Assembly (NCBI GenBank): GCA_039654915.1
Contig: CM077593.1
Span: forward strand, 114,749,413-114,813,412
DNA: 64,000 nt
Source: Aquilaria yunnanensis
Taxonomy: Eukaryota; Streptophyta; Magnoliopsida; Malvales; Thymelaeaceae
Direction: 5' to 3'
Shown: in pieces, positions 35,571 to 47,976 of the stretch
Layout: every line of letters begins with the position of its first letter
Position numbering within the stretch: the first letter of the stretch is position 1
Translations under genes and position numbers: made by a program
The notes under the pieces: model-generated
The model's input: the letters and a program-made list of their open reading frames with translations, nothing else
Databases searched by the model: none
What the model was told of the DNA's origin: nothing

Positions 35571-37723
35571 ATGGCATCAAGAGGAAAGGGCAATGCGTCA
35601 AGCTTTTCATCCCGCACCGGTTTGAGGTCATTTTTCCGTGGCCTTTCCCGACCGGCGACCCGTGGGACTCATATCCAACAAACTGACGATGACGAGCAAT
35701 TCGATATGAGTCAATACGACTTGGGACTCGACGATCAACTTTCTGATGATGACGTTGAGGAGGTGGAGCCAACGGCAGCAATAAATGTTGGTGGAGGAGA
35801 TGGTTCTGAACAAACCCCGACAAGCCATCAAGCCGAACTTCCGCCAGAAGGTAAAACGTTGAGGAGCACCACATGGGTTTGGGAGCATTTTGACCAAGTT
35901 TTTGAGAAGGATGCGAGGTTCGCACATTGCAAACATTGCAAGCAAAAGCTCTCGCACAAGAAGAACGCTGGCACAGGAACACTGAGATGTCACATGGAAT
36001 CAAAGCATCCAACTTTATGTCCAGATGCAGCTACGAGTACCGGCGGTCAGACACAGCTTGCAAGCAGTGCCGGCGGATCAGGTATTTTTAAATTCAATCA
36101 AAAAGATTGTAGAGAATGCATGATAGAATGGATGATGTTAACTGAAAAACCATTTACACAATCGGAAGATAGACACATGAAAAAATGGATTACATCATAC
36201 TTAAACCCTGCTTTTAAAAGAACATCTAGGACCACTGCTAGGAGGGAGGCATTTAAAATTTATGAAGCTGGTAAATCAAACTTACAAGCATACTTCTCTG
36301 CTTTTGATCACTCTATCTCATTTACTAGTGACATGTGGACTTCACCACTAGGACAAGATTATTATTGTATAACTGCACATTGGATTGATGATAGTTGGGT
36401 CATTCAAAAACGTATCATTGCATTTAAGTAGATGGAGGTCGATCATACTGGTTGGAACATATTCAATGTAATTTCAGAAAGTTTAAAAGAATTTTTTTGT
36501 TATGACAAGGTTTTTAGCATAACATTTGATACTGCATCAAACAACGATGTCGCGGCTGAGACATTGATGGAATCACTGGAACCTGTCCGTGATACCGCAT
36601 TTTTTCATATTAGGTGTATATGTCATATTTTAAACTTAGCTGTCCAAAAAGGTCTTTAAGTTTTGAGTACTGAAATTACTCTAATTAGGTGGGCAATCCA
36701 TTATTTGAAGTCAAGGACTAAAGTTTCTAAAGAGTTTAAGCAATATTGTTTGGAAAATGGCCTCGATTTTAGTTGAAAACGTTTTAAACTTGATTGACCT
36801 ACCCGATTGAACTCCACTTATGAGATGTTCATGGATGTGATGCCATTTGCTACACACATGACATGTTTTATAAATGTCAGAGAAAAGAAAACGATTTTGA
36901 AACAAGAAATGTGGGATAAACTGTCTAAATTGGTTGCTATGCTGCGATATTTTTATGATGCCACTGTTTTTTGCTCCTGTGTATACTATCCCACATCGCA
37001 TAAACTTTTAATGCATATGGTCAATATTGCATGGGTTTTTAACCAATACAAAGATGACGAGTTCTTAAAATACACAATTAAGGCCATGAAAGATAAATGG
37101 ATTTTATATTTCAGTACTATACCCCCAATCTACTTACTTGCAGCTACACTAGACCCGACCGTAAGAATCACAGGTACGCAACAACTACTTAAGGGTTATT
37201 AGAAATGCCTCATATTTCTGTTCATGTTATAACTGACTCTATTGATGAGCACTTGCGAGAGTTATTTAAGATTTATGCCGGTCGGCATAAAGATAAGGTT
37301 GCAAACACTACTTCATCTACCATCGGGTCTTCATCATTGTCCGGCTCACTGTCATTCAATCCGGCTGAACAACTCCTCAAACGGCCTCGTGCTACCGCAT
37401 CTGGTCTTAATGAAGTGGACGCATACCTTAACCTTATTTGGGAGAATAGTGAGACCGACATTCTAGACTGGTGGAAAGGAAAAAGCAACAAATTTCCAAT
37501 ACTCTCCATCATTGCCAAAGAAGTTCTAGCTGTTCCTATCTCAACCGTTGCATCAGAGTCCGCTTTCAGTGCTGGAAAGTGTGTCATTTCAGAGAGACGC
37601 ATAAGGCTATCACCAGATGCAGTTAAAATTTGTATATGCAACCGTGATTGGGGTCTTGCAGCTTGCAGATTACAAGACCACAAGAGTTCTGACGAGGAAA
37701 ACCCCGATGAGATAGATGCTTAA
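35571..37723 (+). pseudogene. hAT transposase pseudogene (BED finger, RNase H-like core, dimerisation domain)
   Basis: The frame starts MASRGKGNASSF. A BED zinc finger is visible at residues about 100-150 (CKHCKQKLSHKK, then CHMESKHP). The catalytic region includes FTSDMWTSP and CHILNLAVQKGL. The C-terminal hAT dimerisation domain includes ILSIIAKEVLAVPISTVASE and FSAGKCVISERR. Reading is broken by in-frame stops at 36429, 36657, two near 36775-36800 and one at 37200, and by a frameshift near 37200. It cannot make a full transposase. It is the Ac/RICESLEEPER-like type. Confidence 0.92.
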
Positions 37724-38774
37724 ATCCACTGCTTGTTCATTATTTACTTACTTTGTATTTGATCTGATTTTGCTGTTTAGCACAGATCGTATCTTTTATT
37801 TTGCATTTAATTTTATGGAACGTTTCGCTATTGAGTAATGTAAAGCCCGTTCCATGTATGTAAGTGCCATTTGGCTTTAATATTATTAAAAGTTCACACC
37901 GGTGGTGGTGTTTTACTCTTAACACACGTAATTATACAAAATATAAAGATAAGCTTAGAATAAATATTAATCTACTTTTTTTGTCATTATTTTATTTATT
38001 GTCTTGTAAAGTAAAATCTTGGTAATCATGGTTTGTTTCTTTAGCATAAAGAAATAACTTTAGTCCTTAAGGTTTATCCCACATCTTGGACTAAAACATA
38101 CAGAGTTGCAAAGTTAAAGGGCTACCGCTGACCGAGTTATAATTCAAGGACCAACTCGTTGAGTTTTCAAAGTTTTGAGTCTATTGGTGCATTTAAGCGT
38201 TTTTTAAGAGTTTAAGCAATAAGAAGAATTCGTAATTAAGGCTCTAATTTCGAAAACAAGCAAATCTTACTCCCAAAGTGACACCTTTGATTTTAAGTGG
38301 ACAGCTTCTTATATTAAATTTTAAGAAGTAGACAATCGATTCGAAGATTCCTAGTCTATTTTTTTTTCTCGTGTCCATAGCCAGTAGGTTTTAATTCATA
38401 GTACACGTTGATTGACTTATAATCCAATTAACATCCATATCATTATATCACGTGATGGGTTAGATGAAGTAGAATTTAAGATAAACTAGATTATAAAATA
38501 TCACTTATAAAAAAACTCTCAGACTCTTATTTTTATTAAGTTATTGATTTAAAAGTGAAGACTAAAAATTAAAAATTAAAACTAAAACTTAAAATTAAAT
38601 TAAAAATTACAATTTTAAAATTTAAAATTTAACGGGCCAGCTCGGATTCGGCACGGGACCGGGTTAGGACATGCACGTGGCAACACGGGCTGGGCCCGGG
38701 CCCAAAAACCTCAAGCCCAGGACTGGCCGGTCCGGTCCCGGTCCTGGTCCGGTCCAGCCCGTTGAACACCTCTA

Positions 38775-41339
38775 AAGAGAAGGTCTTCCAATTAATTATC
38801 TAAGCAAATTTTTAGTTGTCAACAAATATTCTTAGTATTACAACTCTTTTTTGAGTAATTGCAACATGTTTGATTAACCTACGATTATCCCTCGATCTCT
38901 TATATAATTAATCAAACTCATTAAGTTCAAGTTGTCAAATTAACAAATCACAATACATAAGTATATCTTTATTCTAAATTGCAACTTTATTTCTCCAATG
39001 CACAGATCAAATTTCACCTCTTGGTTTTTCATTTAAATTTCTAAGATAAATTATTAACGGTAACAAAATATAGACAATACTCATTGTTGTAAAGGAAATA
39101 GACTAAAATACAATCCAAATAAATTAATTGAAATAATTTTAACTAAGCTACATATCTAACCTTAACATAAAAATTTAGCATCTCATACTATTTTGAACCA
39201 TAAAAGTCATTAATCCCAAGAAGCAAAAACAAGCCATGAACAAAGAATGGATAATTACAATTAGCCCCTTGAGATTTACGTGAAATTACATTTTACTCCC
39301 TTCTGTTTTAGAAATCTACACTTTGCTCTTGCATTTTTAATACAGTCCGATAGCAGGTTCTAAAATATTAATTTAGACATTATGGTAAACATATTCAAAT
39401 AATTTCAATCTATGTAGTATTTTTTTATTGTTAATGGACATTTTAAATTATCATTTTTTTATTTGATTTAGTTTTTAAATTTTATACTTTTTAAATATCA
39501 ATTAATTGTTAAAAAAAAAAGTACCATACTGATTAAAATGACTCAAAGATGACAACCATGCAGTCTAAAATGAACTTTATTAAAAATGCAGGCAATAAAG
39601 TGTATATTTTTTAGGGAAAATTACAAGACCCCTGTGATTTGGTCTAACTTACATTTTGCCCCCCTCTTTTTTCAGAAACCTACACTTTACCCCCTCATTC
39701 CTTTATAGTATCTAGCAACAACTTTTGAAACCCTAATTTAAACTAGCTAAAATTCATGTACCAATAATTTCAAGATTTTTTATTTTTTTTCATGGCTAAC
39801 TGATTTTTAAAAAATACTGATATACATTTATAGTAAGAAAAATGTATTTATAGAAAGAAAAAAACTAATAATTTATAATATCTATTAACTATAAAAAAAC
39901 ATTAGAGGGATTAAAATTACTAAAAAATGACTATCATACAGTTTAAATTACAATTTTAGAAATTATTATTGGACAGTATAAATAAAACAGAGGACAAAGT
40001 GTAGGTTTTGAAAAATAAAGGGGCAAATTGTAGGTTAGGGTAAACCTTATGAATTAATTATAAGTTTTCCTATTTTTTAAATAAAAATAAATAAAGTATA
40101 ATTTCACCTAAATCTCATATTGTAAATTGTAATTAACCCAACAAAAAATATCAAGTCCAATTTGTAAATAAAAGAAGAAGAAGAAGAAAAAAACAAAAAC
40201 AAAAGCACCAAGTCTTTGCTCTTTCCTCTTGTTTTCCTCCCCTACTGCAACTTTCGTTTTTGTCTCCCCCTGCTTCCAATTTCTCTCTTCGCTCCATTTT
40301 CTTGATTTCTTACTTCTGTTCTGATTCGTCTCCTGCCCCATTTCACAACTTCGTCCCTTGCGCGGTTCCAGTGCGTAACTCCGATTCTTATATTTGTCGT
40401 TTTCTAATCTTCAACTCTTAGAATTCAAATTAATTAAAATATCATTGATTTAAAATATATCATAATATTATAAGAAGAATATTTTAGTCAACTAAAAGAA
40501 AACTTCTTCCAATTCCAATTGTACACCTTATTTTATAATTTCTTATAATTTAATCTTTTAGCTTCATAAAAATCTGGTCAACTGTTTTAAACAAGTCTCT
40601 TAACCTAAATAAAATAAAAATTAAACAAGCAAGGGTAATAAATTACTTAAATATAATAAAACTACTTAAATATAATAAGTAAACCTAAAATAGGTATAAA
40701 AATTAATACACAAATTAAGTTGATCCCCTCTATTTGTTATCTCCATGTTTTTGTAATTCAAAACATTCAATAGTAAGGATACAATAGTCAAAATATTAAA
40801 TTAGATCTTTTAATTAAGAAAGTGAACAACAAAATCTGGACATATATCTCAAAATAAAAATATGGACAAATAAGTTGGGAAAAAGAGAATAATATTTTCT
40901 ACCAATCAACCAACTATGGATGGGCAGGGGTCTCTTGTTAATTTGTTTTGTCAATAAAAAATACTACATGTGACGTATGGGTAAAATTACGTTTCTACCC
41001 TATGGAAATACAATAATACCCTGCATGTCTATTTTCTCTCTTCCATCAGATTTATGCTAGTATAAATGTTCCTCAACGAGCTTTGTGATTCATCTGATCA
41101 TTTACTAGCCCGACCGCTATGAGGATCTTCAGCGTGCACGGTCACCAGGGGGATCTTTTGCCAAAATCTCTATCATTGATCCAGTTGAAATTTAAGCGCA
41201 ATTGCCAATCATGGCCTAAAAATGAAAAATGGTTGATCTCTAGACGCATTGACTTGCTTAACTCACCCATGACTAAGTAAAGTTCCGATTTGAGTGTTAG
41301 AAACCTATCTCTCTAATTAGTATAAAGGCTCTTCAAGTA
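38775..41339. other. Repeat-rich intergenic DNA
   Basis: Continues the repeat interrupted by the hAT element, then holds MULE-type MITE sequences (a partial one at about 39240-39605 and a complete one at 39614-40070). There is a purine-rich GAA tract at 40170-40200. A short minus-strand frame here (40108-40341) is low-complexity and not called. Confidence 0.45.
39614..40070. mobile_element. MULE-type MITE with perfect 9-bp target duplication
   Basis: Inverted termini of roughly 170 bp (left from GGGAAAATTACAAG, right in complement GGAAAACTTATAA) include the shared block AACCTACACTTT. Flanks are identical 9-mers TATTTTTTA at 39605-39613 and 40071-40079, the size expected of Mutator-like transposition. 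The 457-bp element is non-coding. Confidence 0.82.
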
Positions 41340-43950
41340 TTTCCCTTAATTTGGATGTCAAGGTAAGTAAATCTCAAGTTATTTTTCTTAATGTAGTTTT
41401 ATTATTCAAGAAAAGCAAGTTAAGTAAGTTTAAGTTGAGTTCTAAAGTATAATTGACACCTAAGGGGCAAAGATGGTAAATTGGTAATTTTGGCTTGAGT
41501 TAGTGGCATGATCATAATTTCAATAGAATTAGGTTAATGGAAGTTTTTTGAGCTAATTAAATAAACATCATAAGTTTTTCTAGCCATTTGAATCAAAAGT
41601 AAAAATGGAAGGGTTAAAATGCACTAAGTGTGAAAATTTAGCTATTATGTCTTAAGAGGTAAAAGATAGCTTAAGAAAGCTAAGGGGCTAAGTGTACAAG
41701 CATGAAAACATTTCTTGGGACTAAAAGGAACGGTTTAGTGGAGACTTAAATGGCTCAAGTTCAATAAAAACAAGATTTGGGGCCAAAGTGACAAGATGAG
41801 CCAAAATTGGTGGAAATGGAACTATTCATCATCTCCTTCAACTACCATTTTTTTGGCTGCCTCTCCTCCATAGCTCTTCATCTTCAAACCTCCTAAATTC
41901 ATGAAATTGAAGGTCTCAAAGCCATCCCAACAAGCTCCTAGCTCATATTTAGTGTATTTGGTGCATTTAAAGTTGTACTTACAAATTTTTAGTTCAAACC
42001 CTAAGGTAAGCTTCTATGATCCTCATGGGTTAGTTCTAAGCTTGTTAAATGGTTAGAAATGGTCTTAACTTTATGCCCTCGGTATCTAATTTGGTTGAAT
42101 TCAAACTTAGAACTCAAAGGAACTCCATTGAGTTCATCTATACTTGTTGCTTGCTTTTTACTTTGAGAATGATTTGAGGTAAGAGATTTAAGTTAATTTA
42201 GCTCAAATAATGCATAAGAATGTAGTACTATATATTAGAATGAAGCAGAAACAAGACTTATATGAATTGGCTTTGGAGATTAAAAGATTGAGTAAGTTTT
42301 ATGCAATATAGCATATGAACTCAAATTGCTAACAAACCATTAGCGACATGTCGCCAGCTATATTCCAGAAAACCCGAGTGTTGTTGCTTTTGGCGATGCG
42401 TTGTCAAGGCCCAAGCCCCTTAAGCTTGGGCCACCCTAAGAACAACTCAGTCTTTCAGTTATCATCCCTAGGTTATTCTAAGATGTTTCGTAGTTCCGAT
42501 TGGGTCTAAAACTTATTCCTGAGTTAGGAATTATGCATTATTTAGGTTGTAACTAAGTGATGTGGTTAAGGTAGGGAAGGTAAGGTGGCTAAGGGGGTTA
42601 AAGTGCTCAAGTTGTCAATGGAGCACTAAGGGGATTAAGGCCGGCTTCAGATTCTTCATTGGGCCAATGGGAGGTCTTAGACCTTCAGGCAATGAAGAGA
42701 AAACCTAAGAGAATTATAACCAAACCTTGTGATTTGGTGAGTAAGCCACTAAAGAGTCCTAAGTTAAACTCTAAGAGCTTGGTAAATCAAACCACATAAT
42801 ATGGCCACCCTACACAAAAAGTTAAAGGGAAGAGACGGGTAAGAGCTGAGTAAGTAATGACTTGCTCTGAGTAGTCCGTCTGAGGCAGACAAAGTTTGAG
42901 TAGAAGATGGCTCACTTTAAGGCACTCGTAAGAGGATTTCAAAGGGTTGGTTAAGTGCTAGCATAGGATACAAGGGCTAGTATCCAAGTACCCCAGTCGT
43001 AAGAGCTCATGGCAAGTTTAGCAACTATTTGTGTAATAAAGTCCTAAGTGCATTTGCATATGCACATTTCATTCATCCATCCATTCATCCATTATTTGCA
43101 TTATTTGTGGTTCTTATTTTTGTTATCAATTATGTTGTTAATTGCTTGATTGTTCTATATGATATACATATGTTTGTTGTGCTTTGCATGCTTGCATGTG
43201 TTTCTCCTTATAGGTGTCGAATCTCTAACTAAGTACTTTAGAGTACTCACTCCTTAAGCATTATACAAGTATTAAGTGGGCTAGTTAGGCTTAACAATTG
43301 GTAAGGGACAGCTATTAAGGCTAAGTTTTATTGGTTTGAAGGTAATCTCTAAGTAGGAAACTTTAAGTTTTTAAGCTGCTTGTAGTATAAGTTAATATTA
43401 ATCAAAGTGTTTTCCTTTTAGTTTAAGGCTAAGTGAGTACAAAGAAAGTGTAGCTCATTACTTAAAGTTTGCCTGCTTAGGTGAAGAGATAAGGATGGAT
43501 CTTAGTATATATATATGTTGTTTTTTTTATATGTATGATATTTTTATACAAAAAGATTGCCTCTACTAATATCCATTGGTGTGTATGATACTAGAGTTAC
43601 ATTTGGGTGCATATAAGATTAAGATGTATGCATATAGTTATTACTTGAAGTTAAACCAACTAAAGTTTTTACATCTTGGATTGTTTTAATTTGTTTTCTT
43701 AAATACAAAGGCCATGACACTGTTTTATAATCATTTACCTTTTTATTTGTTATTGCATAGCCCGGATGATGCATGCATATTTTTTGTGCAGGGTAAACTG
43801 AGAAATTAGTTGCATGTAAAAGTTTTAAGATACTTTGCAAATATAAACTAATCAATTATAACCTAAGTAGGATCATAGGCCCCAAGGAGTTTGTCAGTGT
43901 TAGCAAATCAGGATACTAGGAACCTGTTCTGCCACACTAAGTAACTCTAA
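41340..43950. mobile_element. Probable LTR-retrotransposon-derived DNA (gypsy-like LTR)
   Basis: A long non-coding stretch with LTR-like phrasing: a leader-like CT-rich block (41820-41900), repeated GTAAG/TTAAG segments, and a TACTTTAGAGTACTCACT block at 43220-43240 like the 'ACTGAGTA..TACTCA' feature of the solo LTR at 54.9-57.4 kb. No polyprotein is present. I could not fix TG/CA ends or a target duplication, so boundaries are approximate. Confidence 0.4.
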
Positions 43951-44240
43951 AAACAAAAAAAAAAAACATCTCAAGTCCTAGTGGAAATTAGGGTTTAGAG
44001 TTTAGGGTAGTGGAAATTTATATGTATGTAGAAACATGTAAAGTTTTTTACTTTAGTTGAAAACTTAAAAATTTCACGCATTTATATTTCTATATTATTA
44101 GGTCAGATTTGCTAAAATTGGACTAAAACATGATAGCAAGGTGAAAAATATATAAATCTATAGCGCAACTCAGTTTTTATATAATCAAACCCAACCCATT
44201 TAGAGTTAAAATAGAAAAAGAAATTTAAAGATAACCAAAA

Positions 44241-45534
44241 TGGTAAATAGCACCCATCATCCTTGAACTAAGGCTCATGTTACGAATTCATCCTGTAACT
44301 AAAAAATGTTACATTATTCGTTCTCTAACTATGAAAATTGTGTATTATTCATCCTACTGTCAAATTTTCCGTTTAAATGGACAAAAAAATGTAAAAAAAT
44401 AAGTTATAACCCTAAAAAACTTTTCATTTGCCTTAAAAACCTCAAAATTTTTATATCTTACAATCAAATTACCTTCTCCACTTTCTTTCAACAATTTAAC
44501 CCGAACTCATAATTTTCTTTCAACCATTGTTATCTTTTTCTCTGGCACGTGATTTGTCAAGCTGCGGGAACGTAAACTAAACTTTAATTTCCTAACAATT
44601 CACACCTTGAATTAAACCATACTCAATGTACCACTATCCTTGAACTAGATTATTCAAAAGCGAGCCCTCCCTCTCCTGGTTTCTCTCTTCTCTTCTAGTA
44701 GCTTCCAAAATCTACTAGATTCATTTCCATGGCAGCCATCGGAGCTCACCTCTTTCTCGACTCTTTTCCTTCATTCTCTTGCCGCCAACTTTCCACACCA
44801 TTTGGAGTCTCGCGGCCTACTCAATGCTCATGTTTGCCTTCGCGGTCCATTGGTGTGACAGAGAATACGTCTTTGGCTCCTACGGCCACTACGAGTTTCA
44901 TGGAGAATAAAAGCTTCCGGAAGGGGAAGGAAGAAGATCAGAGGAGTAAAGTAAGTGAGCCGACGAAGCCTAAGGATTCAACTGAGTAGAGAAAACGTTT
45001 GAGGGATTTTTTTGAATAGAGCAGGAATTTGGTCAGATTAGAAGGTGGCCAGCCGCGGTCGTTCTTGCCTTTGGAGTACGGGTCCCGATGTCTAGATTCT
45101 CATCTCCTCTTTTTTCTTCTTAGTTCAGTTTGCTTTTTAGCTTTTTCAAATGCTTTCTAGCTCTGTTTAATTTTTTCTTTTCAAATATTGGAATCTATGA
45201 TTGATAAAATTAGCTTTTGGTATGATTATGTGCCAAAAATCCAAGAAATTTTGATTGTGGAAAGAAATTTAGGTTGAATGGTTGAAATAAAGTGGAAAAG
45301 GTAGTTTGGTTGTAATATGTAAAAGTTTTGAGGTTTTTAAGGGAAATGGAAAGTTTTTTTAGGGTTAAAACTTATTTTTCAAGTTTTTTTCTGTCCATTT
45401 TAACAAAACATTTGACAATATGGTGAATAGTGCACCATTTTCATAGTTAGAGAACGAACGATGTAACATTTTTTAGTTACATGATGAATCCGCAACATGA
45501 GTCTTAGTTCAAGGACTATAGGTGCTATTTACCC
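44241..45534. mobile_element. Pack-MULE carrying a host gene fragment
   Basis: Inverted termini of about 260 bp start (T/G)GGTAAATAGCACC at each end and match closely for their length (for example CTAACTATGAAAAT and its complement, GTAACTAAAAAATGTTACA and its complement). Flanks are identical 9-mers TAACCAAAA at 44232-44240 and 45535-45543. The interior holds no transposase but a gene fragment with plastid transit-peptide-like sequence. This is the definition of a Pack-MULE. The good TIR agreement and exact flank duplication suggest it is fairly recent. Confidence 0.9.
44729..45110 (+). pseudogene. Captured first-exon fragment of a phytyl ester synthase-like gene
   Basis: A frame begins MAAIGAHLFLDSFPSFSCRQ, a Ser/Arg-rich plastid transit-like leader. 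It continues through KGKEEDQRSKV to a stop. The same frame goes on as RKRLRDFFE, stop, SRNLVR and then FLPLEYGSR. That pattern matches the start of plant esterase/lipase/acyltransferase proteins of the phytyl ester synthase (PES1/PES2) family ('LRDFFEQSKDLVRS..WFSPLECGSR'), plastid enzymes that esterify phytol and fatty acids. Two in-frame stops and loss of everything downstream make it a pseudogene. The 86-codon open part could still yield a peptide if transcribed. Confidence 0.75.
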
Positions 45535-45935
45535 TAACCAAAAAATAAAACAAAAATCATATATTATTTTTTTTTCTTAGGCTCTCTATTTTACTTGATT
45601 GTTTTCCTTCACTAAGACTTTGGTAATCTTGGTTATCAAATTTATTATAATTGGATATAGATTAAGAAAATTTAAATGATGGTACAAGTATTTGCATAAA
45701 TGAGTTTGACCTATCAAATGATAAAGTGACAAAAAAAAATGAAAATGTGAACTTTAAATATGATAATATTGATTCAGTCATTGGTCATAATGTTTCATGT
45801 TTTCCATTAGATGATTGAGATGTTTTCAATTTCTAATTATAAATTATGGATTATTATATGTTTATGACATGACATTTTTTATGGTATTAGAGTATTAATA
45901 AGTGAAAATATTATGTATAATATCTATGAATTTTT

Positions 45936-46168
45936 GGTAAAATAACAAATCTAGCCCTAAAATTTTGTAAGTTTTTGTTTGAGTCCTAAAACTTTCAAAA
46001 TGTGTAAATAGTTAGTCCTAAACTGTTAGCCACTTGTTACAAGGTTAACTTTAGGACTAATTGTTTACTTGTTTTGTAAGTTGTAAGACTCAAATAGAAA
46101 CTCAAAAAATTTTAAGACTTAAAAGGGAAAAGTTTTAAAAGATTTGGGACTGAAAGTAATCTTTTCCA
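45936..46168. mobile_element. Inverted-repeat MITE, copy A
   Basis: The two halves are inverted copies containing GAGTCCTAAAACTTTC / TTAGTCCTAAA motifs and their complements. Non-coding. Same family as the copy 320 bp downstream. Confidence 0.6.
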
Positions 46169-46489
46169 CTTGGACTTGAAAAAAAAAACAGAAGTAAGAG
46201 TTTCTTATAATTTTTTAATTTTCATTGAGTTTTTTGTTTATAATTTTTTATATTTTTAAATTTAGAAAAACATCTAAAAAGTACATATCTTTTGCAAAAT
46301 AAAAAATTAAAAATACTTTTTAAATATCTTAAAGGATGATTAAAAGTTTCAAAGAATAAAAGATATCTTTGTTTAAGTATATTTAGTTATTATAAAATAA
46401 TCGCATACAGAAGTAATAAGATGCTTATTAACAAGTTTGGAAATTTTCTAAAAGAATAAATAAAGTAAACGCAAATAGAACAAAAGTTG

Positions 46490-46781
46490 GGGAAATACCA
46501 CTTTTAGTCTTAAATCTTTTGTAATTTTTTCTATTTAAATCCTAAAATTTTACAAATTTTCATTTAAGTTCTAAAACTTTTCAAATTTATATTTGAGTCC
46601 TAAAACCTATAAAATATATAAACAATTAGTTCTAAAGTTAACACCAAAATAGATGACTAACGGTTTATGACTAACTGTTTACAAGTTTTGAAAGTTTTAG
46701 AACTCAAATAGAAACTCATAAATTTTTAGTACTTAAATAAAAAAGTGGTGAAAGGTTTAGAGCTAAATGTGTCTTTTTCCC
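46490..46781. mobile_element. Inverted-repeat MITE, copy B
   Basis: The left half (TTTTAGTCTTAAATCTTTT...GAGTCCTAAAACC) and right half are inverted copies. They share the same internal phrases as copy A. No clear target duplication. Confidence 0.6.
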
Positions 46782-47976
46782 TTGAACTTTTTGAGATAAT
46801 TTTGACAATTATATTTTTTTCATCTTTTTTTAAAAACTTTTTGGCAGAATTTTATGACTCTACCACTTTTTATGTACTTTACAGCAATAGAGAAATCAAA
46901 ACGCCTATAGATAGAAACCTAATTTTGGTAACCTTACTTGAAATATTCACCAGCAATGGAAGAGCAATGGTTTGACTGTAAAAATAGGGAAGGAGACTGC
47001 TATACAAAGACGTAGTGCAGCTACAACTTTCTAGTTATGGGATTGTCTTTTTTAAAAAAAATAAAAACTAAAATTTTAGTGGCTTATTTATTATCTGTCA
47101 TGAGAATTTTAACGGTAATAATAAATATCCACTGATCAAACAAAAACATCAGTAGTATAGATTTGTCTTCAATAAAACTATAATGACCAAATTTTACTAA
47201 ATTAAAAACATTAGTGCTAAGTACGCCCTCTTTCCGTGTAAAATACAAAAGAGTCCAATATATTTCAAAGTATTCAATAATATTTTATATATATAGAAAT
47301 GTGAACGTTGTTCCCCCTTATTTTTCATAATTGTTTTCCCATTCTCTGTGGCGTGTAGAACCAAGTACCAACATTGAAAAACATCACGAAGCATTCACAT
47401 ATAGGATGCTATCACTAGGATATTCCGGAAAAAAGTACTTGATTCCGGGAAAAAAAAAAAAAGGTACTTGCGCTTGAAACAGTAAATGAAAAACTTTCAA
47501 TAATTAAATGTCACCTGAGCATATTAAATCTTTCACAATTTTTCCCTTGCTAAGCTATGATGTTGCCAAAATGATTAAAGATAATATTATACATAGACTC
47601 TACTTGAATTTAAACTTTTCACAAAGTATTTTTATTATTTAGTTAAAGAACTGTATACTAAAATTGTACTACATGTAGCAATAAAATTGCACGGTTTAGA
47701 AGTACCAGCGCATGGACACAGTAAATGGATGTGTATTTAAAGTAGTCTTCTTGATATGTTAAAAACGTTTAATTGAAAGACATGCATCGAATCTGGACGG
47801 GTATATATGTTGAACAAAGACACATGTACTGAATTCTATTTATACGTCCACTAAAGAACAAGGACGTAGTGACGTACCATCTGTTCGGTTTAACATGGTT
47901 CAAGTATTAGCAAAAGCAAACTCAGGTCAGGAGAAATTAAGAGACTGTAAGAAACTATAGGAATTAACAATATATA

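Larger units (their letters stand above)
34438..38774 (+). mobile_element. hAT transposon, full length, inactivated
   Basis: Termini are TATAGGTGTTCA (left) and, in reverse complement, TAGAGGTGTTCA (right), typical of plant hAT elements. The flanks AACAGAAG (34430-34437) and AAGAGAAG (38775-38782) are an 8-bp target duplication with one mismatch. Subterminal 200-bp regions at both ends are GC-rich and full of CCGG/GGCCCG motifs, likely transposase binding sites. The centre carries a broken transposase gene. The 4.3 kb length fits an autonomous ancestor. It is inserted in an older repeat of the type also seen near 60.2 kb. Confidence 0.9.
45544..47976. other. Intergenic with two adjacent MITEs, no gene
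   Basis: AT-rich DNA holding the MITEs at 45936-46168 and 46490-46781. From about 46.9 to 47.9 kb I see no gene; it includes the upstream region of the SUMO-like gene. Confidence 0.5.
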
